Assembly (NCBI GenBank): GCA_964630905.1
Contig: CAZVWR010000007.1
Coordinates: 1-64,000, forward strand
Origin: JAGOEX01 sp964630905
GTDB lineage: Bacteria; UBP6; UBA1177
DNA length: 64,000 nt
Reading direction: 5' to 3'
Below, in pieces: positions 7,955 to 15,251 of the stretch. Each line of letters opens with the position of its first letter. Position 1 is the stretch's first letter. The notes under the pieces were generated by a model. It had not been told where the DNA came from. It saw only the letters and a list, made by a program, of their open reading frames with translations, and did not search any database. The position numbers and the translations under genes were made by a program.

Positions 7955-9019
7955 ATGAAAAAACCGTTTGATCTTCTCTCAACCGTTGAATACGGCGGAT
8001 GTTCAGCGAAACTTCCTCCGCAAGTGCTTGAAGCGATATTAAAGGAAATTCAGTTTGACAGACCTGCTGAACTGCTTGTCGGCGCTGAAACAAGTGACGA
8101 TGCGGCGGTTTGGAAAATTGATGAAAACAGTGCGATCATCCACACAACAGATTTCTTTCCTCCAATATGTTCAGACCCTTACGAATTTGGTGCTATCGCC
8201 GCGGCAAACGCATTAAGCGATGTTTTTGCAATGGGTGGAAAGCCGCTCACGGCACTTAATCTTGTGATGTTTCCCTCAACAAAAATTGATATTTCGGTGT
8301 TAAAGGAAATTCTCAGAGGTGGCGCAGATAAAGTGAAAGAAGCAGGTGCTGTGATCTGCGGCGGTCACACGATCGATGACTATCCTCCAAAATACGGGCT
8401 TGCAGTTACTGGAATAGTTCATCCGGATAGAATTATCAGAAACTGTTCAGCACTTCCGGGCGATGTTCTCATCCTCACAAAACCGTTAGGAACAGGAGCG
8501 ATCGTTGCCGGGCAGAGAATAGGGATGTGTTCAAAAGAGGATTATCAGTCAGCACTTGACACAATGAAACAGTTGAACAAAGCCGGTGCTGAAATAATGC
8601 AGAAATACAATGTGAAGTGTGCAACTGACATTACAGGATTCAGTCTTTTGGGGCATGCACTTGAAATGGCAAAAGGGAGTGGAGTGTCAATAGAAATTGA
8701 TGCTTCAAAAGTTCCTCAACTTTGTGGTGCGTATGAACTTATTGATGCCGGCTGCATTCCCGGAGCATCGTTCAGGAATCTGAAATTTGTTGAAAAATAT
8801 GTGCAATTTGAAGACGATCTTGATTATAACCTCAAAATGCTCATGCTCGATCCTCAGACTTCGGGCGGCTTGCTCATAAGCTGCACAAAAGATATTTCTG
8901 AAAATATCCTTAAAGATCTCTCAGATTCGGGATATCATAAAAGTTCTATAGTGGGTAGAGTGCTGGAAAATAATAGTGATAACAAATTGTTACATGTTAT
9001 TTTGAACTCGAGTGTCTAA
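7955..9019 (+). CDS. selD: selenide, water dikinase (selenophosphate synthetase)
   Basis: SelD makes selenophosphate from selenide and ATP, the donor for SelA. The catalytic pair is C16 and K19 in YGGCSAKLPP, corresponding to Cys17/Lys20 of the E. coli enzyme; the first position is cysteine (TGT), not selenocysteine. The AIRS/PurM-like fold is seen in HTTDFFPP, the GAIAAANALSDVFAMGG segment and CGGHTIDD. 354 residues is the usual length. It closes the operon, after which a 150-nt non-coding stretch leads to the OFA transporter. Confidence 0.96.
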   Translation: MKKPFDLLSTVEYGGCSAKLPPQVLEAILKEIQFDRPAELLVGAETSDDAAVWKIDENSAIIHTTDFFPPICSDPYEFGAIAAANALSDVFAMGGKPLTALNLVMFPSTKIDISVLKEILRGGADKVKEAGAVICGGHTIDDYPPKYGLAVTGIVHPDRIIRNCSALPGDVLILTKPLGTGAIVAGQRIGMCSKEDYQSALDTMKQLNKAGAEIMQKYNVKCATDITGFSLLGHALEMAKGSGVSIEIDASKVPQLCGAYELIDAGCIPGASFRNLKFVEKYVQFEDDLDYNLKMLMLDPQTSGGLLISCTKDISENILKDLSDSGYHKSSIVGRVLENNSDNKLLHVILNSSV

Positions 9020-9046
9020 AAATCTCAATAAAATGATCAAAAAATT

Positions 9047-9073
9047 TGACATTGCCTCTTCAAGTATATTAAA
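9047..9073 (+). promoter_or_regulatory. possible promoter upstream of OFA transporter
   Basis: TTGACA at 9047-9052 is a perfect -35; the -10 is less clear: TATTAA at 9068-9073 has a 15-bp spacer. About 100 nt of leader follows before the start codon, with no hairpin I can recognise as a known riboswitch. Confidence 0.35.
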
Positions 9074-9172
9074 GTCCCCCGGCTAGGCGAGAGTTTTTTC
9101 TTTAAAAAAAAAGATATGTTTTTGAATTTTTTGAAGGTATAGCTCGCAGTTAATTTTTTTATGGAGGTAAAA

Positions 9173-10444
9173 ATGTCGAAAAGTGCTGGTAACAGATGGC
9201 TTATCGCTATCATGGGAACAACTCTTCAGTTGGTTCTCGGTACAGTTTATGCGTGGAGCTTTTTCCAGAAACCCATCATGTCTGCTTACGGTTGGAACAA
9301 TGTTCAGGTTATGTGGATCTTCAGTATCGCGATCTGCTTCCTTGGAATCGGAGCAACGATCGGCGGCATGAACCTTGCAAAATTCGGGCCTACAAAACTT
9401 GCTACAAGCGGTGCAATTCTCTGGGGTGCAGGCTGGCTTATCGGTGCGTATGCCATGTCTATTCAGAACCTTCCTCTTTTCTACATCGGTTACGGTGTGA
9501 TCGGCGGTCTGGGTCTCGGTCTTGGATATGTTACTCCGGTTGCTACAGCGGCAAAATGGTTCCCGGATAAAAAAGGATTCATCACAGGAATGGTTGTTAT
9601 GGGATTCGGTCTGGGTGCTCTTCTTATGTCCAAAGCAGTTGCTCCGGCTCTTATGGCTATGACCGGCGGAAACCTTATTCAGGTTTTCTCATATTCAGGC
9701 ATTGTTTTCCTTGTAATAGGTATTCCTGCAGGTCTCATCATGAAGAACCCTCCGGCAGGATATGTTCCGGAAGGATATACTCCTCCTGTTGCTACAGCGG
9801 CGGCTCAGGGTCATCAGGATAGTCTTACAGTTAAATCATGCATCACATCAAGCAAATTTATCAGAATGTGGATAATATTCTTCCTTAATATTTCTGCAGG
9901 TATCATGTTCATCGGTCTTCAGTCTCCGATGCTTCAGGATCTTCTTAAATTAAGCGATGCTTCAATGGACACAGCGGCTCTTGCAGCGGCAGGTGCAACC
10001 CTTATCGGTATCAGTTCTCTTTTCAACGGTATCGGTCGTTTCTTCTGGGGCGGCTTGTCTGATAAGATCGGCAGAACACAGGCTTTCAGGCTTATTCTCG
10101 GAACACAGCTTGTTGTTTTCCTGTCACTCACAGTTGTAACAAATGCATGGATATTCGGAATTCTCGTATGTTATGTACTGCTTTGCTACGGTGGCGGATT
10201 CGGCACGATGCCTTCATTTGTTCTTGATGTTTTCCACGCTAAGCTTATGCCTATCGTTTACGGCATAATTCTTACAGCATGGTCAACAGCAGGTATCGTA
10301 GGTCCTCAGATAGCTGCATACCTGAAAGATAACTTCGCGGAAAAAGCCGCAACTTATACTTTCATAGCGGGTGCTATAATGCTTGGTATCGGTCTTCTTG
10401 TTGCCTTCACACTTAACAACAAGTCGATCACTGATAACAAATAA
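9173..10444 (+). CDS. OFA-family MFS transporter (oxalate/formate antiporter type)
   Basis: A 423-residue, 12-helix major facilitator. The N-terminus NRWLIAIMGTTLQLVLGTVYAWSFFQ and the NGIGRFFWGGLSDKIGR loop between helices are the typical signature of the oxalate/formate antiporter family. I choose ATG 9173 rather than the upstream in-frame ATG 9161, because GGAGG lies 5 nt before 9173 and overlaps the upstream codon. The neighbours mobA and fdhD suggest formate or another small carboxylate as substrate, which is inference. The codon usage (CTT, GTT, GGT rich) suggests high expression. Confidence 0.88.
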   Translation: MSKSAGNRWLIAIMGTTLQLVLGTVYAWSFFQKPIMSAYGWNNVQVMWIFSIAICFLGIGATIGGMNLAKFGPTKLATSGAILWGAGWLIGAYAMSIQNLPLFYIGYGVIGGLGLGLGYVTPVATAAKWFPDKKGFITGMVVMGFGLGALLMSKAVAPALMAMTGGNLIQVFSYSGIVFLVIGIPAGLIMKNPPAGYVPEGYTPPVATAAAQGHQDSLTVKSCITSSKFIRMWIIFFLNISAGIMFIGLQSPMLQDLLKLSDASMDTAALAAAGATLIGISSLFNGIGRFFWGGLSDKIGRTQAFRLILGTQLVVFLSLTVVTNAWIFGILVCYVLLCYGGGFGTMPSFVLDVFHAKLMPIVYGIILTAWSTAGIVGPQIAAYLKDNFAEKAATYTFIAGAIMLGIGLLVAFTLNNKSITDNK

Positions 10445-10468
10445 CGGGTTTATACAATGATCAGAACG

Positions 10469-10518
10469 GGCAGAGACCTTCTTCCACTGGAGGAGGGTTT
10501 CTGCCTGTTTGTTTTTTT
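10469..10518 (+). terminator. strong rho-independent terminator after the OFA transporter
   Basis: A 17-bp hairpin including G-U pairs, 10469-10485 paired with 10489-10505 around the three-base loop ACT, is followed by a T-rich tract TGTTTGTTTTTTT. It ends only 10 nt before the mobA start codon. Confidence 0.9.
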
Positions 10519-10528
10519 AAGGTTTTAG

Positions 10529-11137
10529 ATGACAGATCGTTATGAAAATATTTCATGTGCTGTGCTTGCCGGAGGAAAGGCGACCCGTCTTAACGGAGAA
10601 AACAAGGCTTTTCTCAAGGTCGGAGGGAAGACCAATATAGAAAAATTCCTTTCTGTTACAGCGGGGATCTTTGGCGAAACGATAGTTGTTGCAAGGGAGC
10701 CGGAACATTACTGCGGTTTTGAAAATGTTAAAGTGGTGACAGATATCTTTAAAAATATCGGGCCTCTCGGAGGAATTCATGCTGCTTTGAGAAATTCATC
10801 ATGTGACGCAGTACTCTGCTTTTCATGCGATATGCCGTTTCTTGATAGAGAGATCATCCTGGATGAAATAGCTGAATTCAAAAGATCGCAGTGCAAAGTT
10901 CTTGTTCCGAGGATAGGTGATTACATTGAACCGCTTCATGCCGTATATTCAAAAGTTGTTGCAGATGTCATTGAAAAGCACATTATGTCGGGCGAAAGCT
11001 ATTCTGTCAGAAGTTTCTTCCATTTAACAATTTTGAAATACTGGGATATTGCTGATAATGCCCGCAATAGAAAAGCTTTTACGAATATCAATACCCGGCA
11101 TGATATGTTCTATGCGCAGGAGGCAATGAAAGGATGA
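10529..11137 (+). CDS. mobA: molybdenum cofactor guanylyltransferase
   Basis: MobA attaches GMP to molybdopterin to make the guanine dinucleotide form used by DMSO-reductase-family enzymes such as formate dehydrogenase. The nucleotide-binding N-terminus AVLAGGKATRLNGENKAFLKV (broken here by nothing; residues 12-32) has the LAGG-RxxG-K signature, and NIGPLGGIHAAL and CDMPFLD follow. 202 residues is usual. AAGG stands about eight bases before ATG 10529. Its stop overlaps fdhD by four bases. The terminator immediately upstream leaves no room for a separate promoter after the hairpin. Confidence 0.92.
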   Translation: MTDRYENISCAVLAGGKATRLNGENKAFLKVGGKTNIEKFLSVTAGIFGETIVVAREPEHYCGFENVKVVTDIFKNIGPLGGIHAALRNSSCDAVLCFSCDMPFLDREIILDEIAEFKRSQCKVLVPRIGDYIEPLHAVYSKVVADVIEKHIMSGESYSVRSFFHLTILKYWDIADNARNRKAFTNINTRHDMFYAQEAMKG

Positions 11138-11910
11138 TGATCTCAAAAATGGAGATAGTCAAATATAAAAACGGGGTCAGACAGACAGTAATTGATGATC
11201 TGGTGACGGAACTTAAGCTCACTATTGCATATCAGAAAAGGGAACTCACGACAGTTCTCTGTTCACCGTCTGACATTAATGATCTTGCGGCAGGCTACCT
11301 TTATACTTCAGGTCTTCTTTCAAGGACAGATATCACAAATATTGAATTTAACAGTGAAAAAGGGGTTGTTCAGTTTGATCTGACAGATGATGCCCCGATA
11401 AAGGAGATGATTCTTTCTAGGCTTGAACCTGTCGGTTGCGGTGGCGGAAAAATTGTCTTTTTTAAAAATGATAAAAAGAGATCAGAACTCCCTGAAGTTA
11501 CTGTCAATGCTGAAAGAATCGGTGTCCTGATGAATGAATTCAACTCTGAAAGCTCTGTTTTCAAGACTACGGGCGGAGTTCACAGTGCCGCGATCTCAGA
11601 CGGGAATTCTATACTCGTTTTCAGGGAGGATATAGGCCGTCATAATGCGGTTGATAAAGTTATCGGGAACAGGTATCTTTCAAAACAGGCTGTAAATGAT
11701 AAAATTCTTTTTACAAGCGGCAGAATTTCTTCAGAAATTGTGATGAAAATAGCAAACTGTGATATTCAGGTGATAATTTCCAGAAGTGCTCCCACTTTGA
11801 GAGCTGTTGAGCTTGCAAATGAGAACGGAATGACACTTATCGGCTTTGCAAGGGCCGGGAATTTCAATATTTACTGTAACCCGCAAAGAGTAAGCTTTGA
11901 AAAAAATTGA
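11134..11910 (+). CDS. fdhD: formate dehydrogenase accessory sulfurtransferase
   Basis: FdhD moves sulfur onto the molybdenum cofactor of formate dehydrogenases. Diagnostic segments are DLAAGYLYTSGLL, TGGVHSAAI, and FREDIGRHNAVDKVIG. The usual cysteine loop is here PVGCGGGKI with a single cysteine, where E. coli has a CxxC; other FdhD proteins also keep only one. The gene overlaps mobA by four bases, so both are one unit for maturing a molybdenum enzyme not encoded in the window. With the Sec operon nearby, a selenocysteine formate dehydrogenase is the likely client. Confidence 0.93.
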   Translation: MMISKMEIVKYKNGVRQTVIDDLVTELKLTIAYQKRELTTVLCSPSDINDLAAGYLYTSGLLSRTDITNIEFNSEKGVVQFDLTDDAPIKEMILSRLEPVGCGGGKIVFFKNDKKRSELPEVTVNAERIGVLMNEFNSESSVFKTTGGVHSAAISDGNSILVFREDIGRHNAVDKVIGNRYLSKQAVNDKILFTSGRISSEIVMKIANCDIQVIISRSAPTLRAVELANENGMTLIGFARAGNFNIYCNPQRVSFEKN

Positions 11911-12003
11911 CGGACTATATATGAAAAAATATTATGCACCGGAAAAAACCAGAATGGTTAGCGTTCCTATTTTATTGATATGTTCTTTTGTAGGAGGGAA
12001 AAA

Positions 12004-13624
12004 ATGAAAAGATTTTGGATTTTAATGGTTTCTTTGTTTGCAGTTGTTGCTTTGACGGCACAGGAGCCTGTTAAAGTTGNNNNNNNNNNNNNNNNNNNNN
12101 NNNNNNNNNNNNNNNNNNNNNNNNNNNNNNNNNNNNNNNNNNNNNNNNNNNNNNNNNNNNNNNNNNNNNNNNNNNNNNNAAACAAAAGCTGAAGAAACAA
12201 AAGCTGAAGAAACAAAAGCTGAAGAAACAAAAGCTGAAGAAACAAAAGCACAGGCAGATGAAGTGGATCCTGAAGAACAGGTGGTCACTTTAACGAAAGA
12301 TCTGGAAGAGCTTAAAAAAGGTCTTGAGAAGAGAGATGCTGAACTCGAACTTCTCAAAAAGGAATTCAACAACTTGAAAGCTAAAGTGGAAACTCCTAAA
12401 GTTGAAGAAAAAGCTGCTGAAAAGAAGGAAGAAGTCAAAGCTCCGGAAAAGAAAGAAGAAAAGATCGTTAAATTCAAACCTTATGGTTTTTTTGAGCTTG
12501 CAGGATATGCAACCGATGCACTTTTCACATATAATGACCTTGTTCTTTTTGTAAAAGACGAGAACGGCACAACATCAAATATTTCGGCAAGAAACACAAG
12601 GCTCGGTCTTGATGTTTCTATTCCTTATGTTACTGCAGTTGATCTTTCAGGAAAATTTGAAGTTGACTTCCTCGGCGGTCTTGCAAAATCGGGAATGGCT
12701 GAATCAAATGTCGGTCTTCGGATGAGACATGCTTACTTAAAAATCGGGAAAACCTTTAAAACAGGGACAACCCTTTCTTTATTAGCCGGTCAGACCTGGG
12801 CGACAGCGATTATTCCTATTTTCCCCAACATGATCAATCCAAGTTACGGCTGGGGCAAAGGCAACCTGTGGTCAAGACTTCCTCTTGCTGAAATAGAAAT
12901 TGCTCAGAAAGCGGGTCCAACTTGTGTCGGGCTGAAATTCGGAGTTGCAAAGCCTATCACGGGTGCAAGTGCAAATAACGGAAATTTTCTTGAAATGAAT
13001 CTTGACGCTGGTGATGTTTCCAACTGGCCGAGTCTTCAGGGTCAGCTTTACCTTAAAGCAAATTTTGCAGGTATTGATCTTCTTGCAGCGGCAGGTGGAG
13101 CTTACGGAAGAGAGAATTATGTTGACGGTATCAAAATAAATAATGCTGAAACATATGTCATTGATGATGAAACCGGCAAGATCAAAAAAGAGGATGTGAA
13201 GGTTTACGGTGACGAAGTTGAAGTGTGGATGTTCAACGCAGCGCTGAAAGTTGCACATAAGTATGCAGAAATTCAGGGGAAATATTTTACGGGTGCTAAT
13301 ATGGACATGTTCGGTTTCTTTGGCGGCAGTTTGATCAAAGATTCTGACGGATATGTTGTTGACTCATTGAAAGCACAGGGTTACTGGGCTGAACTTTCAC
13401 TTAAACCTTACAAAGGACTTAAACTTTCTGTCGGTCTCAGCGGTGAATATACTAACCATGATTCTGCTGTTTACGATCAGAACGATGCAGTATGGGTTTC
13501 AGTGTTCTGGACATTCTTTGATCATTTCACACCCGGTTTCCAGTGGGAACAGATCATAACAGAAAAGACCGATGTTAAGAAAACAGGAAATGTATTCTTC
13601 GGCAATGTAAAGTTCACTTTCTAA
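12004..13624 (+). CDS. DcaP-like porin with N-terminal coiled coil, interrupted by assembly gap
   Basis: Starting at ATG 12004 (RBS GGAGG, 12 residues of MKRFWILMVSLF signal peptide ending near LTAQ), the gene enters a run of 100 N at 12080-12179 and leaves it inside tandem KAEET repeats. The two sides are not in the same frame across the 100 N, as expected if 100 is only a placeholder length. After the repeats come a Leu/Glu/Lys coiled coil and a K/E-rich linker, then a beta-barrel domain starting KFKPYGFFELAGY, with ISARNTRLGLD, MRHAYLKIG and LLAGQTW, the pattern of DcaP-like outer-membrane porins. The C-terminus ends in F, typical of barrel proteins. A near-identical paralogue follows. Confidence 0.85.
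12080..12179. other. assembly gap (100 N)
   Basis: Exactly 100 undetermined bases, the conventional placeholder for a gap of unknown size. It lies within the signal-peptide-proximal repeat of the first porin gene. Confidence 0.99.
12181..12247 (+). repeat. 15-bp coding tandem repeat (KAEET)
   Basis: A 15-bp unit reading acaaaagctgaagaa is repeated at least four times, encoding KAEET each time, directly after the gap. The repeat probably caused the gap and its true copy number is unknown. The paralogue at 13736 lacks this repeat altogether. Confidence 0.9.
13148..13452 (+). repeat. 305-bp block identical to 14681-14985 (copy 1)
   Basis: Base-by-base comparison shows no difference between 13148-13452 and 14681-14985, an offset of 1533, while sequence on both sides differs at many sites. 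This indicates recent gene conversion between the two porin genes. Confidence 0.9.
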
Positions 13625-13652
13625 GCAATTTCAAGAATTCTTTAAAAATCAT

Positions 13653-13680
13653 TTGACTTTAAAGTTTAAAAGAATACTTT
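13653..13680 (+). promoter_or_regulatory. putative promoter of second porin, duplicated element
   Basis: TTGACT 13653-13658, a 16-bp spacer and TACTTT 13675-13680. It lies in a 54-bp segment (13636-13689) that is repeated exactly at 15169-15222 upstream of the SulP gene. Confidence 0.45.
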
Positions 13681-13735
13681 CCAGCAGTTTACATTCGCTC
13701 TAGATCATATGTGCTGATTTTTCCGGAGGAATAAA

Positions 13736-15157
13736 ATGAAAAAATTCTGGATTTTAATGATCTCTTTATTTGCAGTTATTGTTTTAACTGCACAGGAGCC
13801 AGTTCAGGAACAGGTAGTGACCCTTACAAAAGATCTTGAAGAGCTTAAAAAAGGTCTTGAGAAGAAAGATGCAGAGTTAGAACTTCTCAAAAAGGAATTA
13901 AATAACCTGAAAGTTAAAGTGGAAACCCCGAAAGTTGAAGAGAAAGCTGCTGAAAAGAAAGAAGAAGCTAAAGTTCCGGAAAAGAAAGATGAAAAAGCAA
14001 TTAAATTCAAGCCTTACGGTTTTTTTGAGCTTTATGGATATGGCACGGATGCTCTTTTTAAATATAACGATCTGGTTCTTTCTGTTGAAAACGAAAAAGG
14101 GTCAACATCAAATATTTCAGCCAGAAAAACAAGATTCGGACTTGATATAACAGTTCCATATATCACAATGGTTGATATTTCAGGAAAGGTCGAAGTTGAT
14201 TTTCTTGGAAATCTTGCAAAATCGGGAATGGCTGAATCAAATGTCGCTCTTCGGATGAGACATGCTTATTTAAAAATCGGGCATACTTTTAAAACAGGAA
14301 CAACCCTTTCTTTATTAGCCGGCCAGACCTGGTCAACCGCTATTATTACTATTTTTCCCAGTCTCATCACCACGAGTCTCGGCTGGGGTAAAGGAAATCT
14401 CTGGTCAAGACATCCTCTTGCTGAAATAGAAGTCGCTCAGAAAGCCGGTCCGGTTGATATGGGAATAAAGTTCGCAGTTGCAAAGCCGATGACAGGTGCA
14501 AGTGCAAACAGTGGAAATTTCCTTGAAATGAATCTTGATGCAGGAGATTCTTCCAACTGGCCGAATCTTCAGGGTCAGATTTATCTGAAAGCAAAGTTCG
14601 CAGGTGTTGACCTTCTTTTAGCGGCAGGCGGAGCTTACGGAAGAGAGAACTATGTTGACGGTATCAAAACAGGTAATGCCGAAACATATGTCATTGATGA
14701 TGAAACCGGCAAGATCAAAAAAGAGGATGTGAAGGTTTACGGTGACGAAGTTGAAGTGTGGATGTTCAACGCAGCGCTGAAAGTTGCACATAAGTATGCA
14801 GAAATTCAGGGGAAATATTTTACGGGTGCTAATATGGACATGTTCGGTTTCTTTGGCGGCAGTTTGATCAAAGATTCTGACGGATATGTTGTTGACTCAT
14901 TGAAAGCACAGGGTTACTGGGCTGAACTTTCACTTAAACCTTACAAAGGACTTAAACTTTCTGTCGGTCTCAGCGGTGAATATACGGATCATGATTCTGC
15001 GGTATATGATCAGAACGATGCGGTCTGGGTTTCAGTATTCTGGACTTTCTTTGATCACATTACCCCCGGTTTCTCGTGGGAACAGATCACAACAGAAAAG
15101 ACCGATGTTAAGAAAACAGGAAATATATTCCTTGGCAATCTAAAGTTCACTTTCTAA
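13736..15157 (+). CDS. DcaP-like porin with N-terminal coiled coil (paralogue 2)
   Basis: A complete 473-residue version of the porin at 12004. Residues 1-20 are a signal peptide (MKKFWILMISLFAVIVLTAQ); about 25-65 form a coiled coil (LTKDLEELKKGLEKKDAELE); a Lys/Glu-rich linker follows; the barrel begins near KFKPYGFFELYGYG at about residue 89 and ends KFTF. The ISARKTRFGLD and LLAGQTWSTA segments match DcaP-like porins, which are trimeric barrels with periplasmic coiled coils taking up small anions. Placement before a SulP anion transporter suggests it supplies anions across the outer membrane, which is inference. RBS GGAGG before ATG 13736. Confidence 0.88.
   Translation: MKKFWILMISLFAVIVLTAQEPVQEQVVTLTKDLEELKKGLEKKDAELELLKKELNNLKVKVETPKVEEKAAEKKEEAKVPEKKDEKAIKFKPYGFFELYGYGTDALFKYNDLVLSVENEKGSTSNISARKTRFGLDITVPYITMVDISGKVEVDFLGNLAKSGMAESNVALRMRHAYLKIGHTFKTGTTLSLLAGQTWSTAIITIFPSLITTSLGWGKGNLWSRHPLAEIEVAQKAGPVDMGIKFAVAKPMTGASANSGNFLEMNLDAGDSSNWPNLQGQIYLKAKFAGVDLLLAAGGAYGRENYVDGIKTGNAETYVIDDETGKIKKEDVKVYGDEVEVWMFNAALKVAHKYAEIQGKYFTGANMDMFGFFGGSLIKDSDGYVVDSLKAQGYWAELSLKPYKGLKLSVGLSGEYTDHDSAVYDQNDAVWVSVFWTFFDHITPGFSWEQITTEKTDVKKTGNIFLGNLKFTF
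14681..14985 (+). repeat. 305-bp block identical to 13148-13452 (copy 2)
   Basis: Second copy of the block shared by the two porin genes; see the entry at 13148. It encodes the same 101-residue stretch in both proteins. Confidence 0.9.
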
Positions 15158-15185
15158 AAATTTTGAACAATTCTTTAAAAATCAT

Positions 15186-15213
15186 TTGACTTTAAAGTTT
15201 AAAAGAATACTTT
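15186..15213 (+). promoter_or_regulatory. putative promoter of SulP transporter, duplicated element
   Basis: TTGACT 15186-15191, 16-bp spacer, TACTTT 15208-15213, inside the 54-bp segment 15169-15222 that is identical to the region upstream of the second porin. Confidence 0.45.
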
Positions 15214-15251
15214 CCAGCAGTTAATTTGTTCCTGTAAAAATTGAGGTTGAA

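Noticed and set aside
7955..8002. Selenocysteine in SelD
   Set aside because: The catalytic position is TGT (Cys), and the frame has no internal TGA.
12077..12100. TTG start of a separate porin gene at the edge of the N run
   Set aside because: It exists only because undetermined bases are read as open; the signal peptide lies upstream at 12004, so one gene interrupted by a gap is more likely.
12181..12247. Possible CRISPR-like array of short repeats
   Set aside because: The units are contiguous 15-mers without spacers and encode KAEET in the porin frame.
12004..15157. Insertion sequence causing the porin duplication
   Set aside because: No transposase or terminal inverted repeats; the repeats are the porin genes and their intergenic segment, so tandem duplication explains them.
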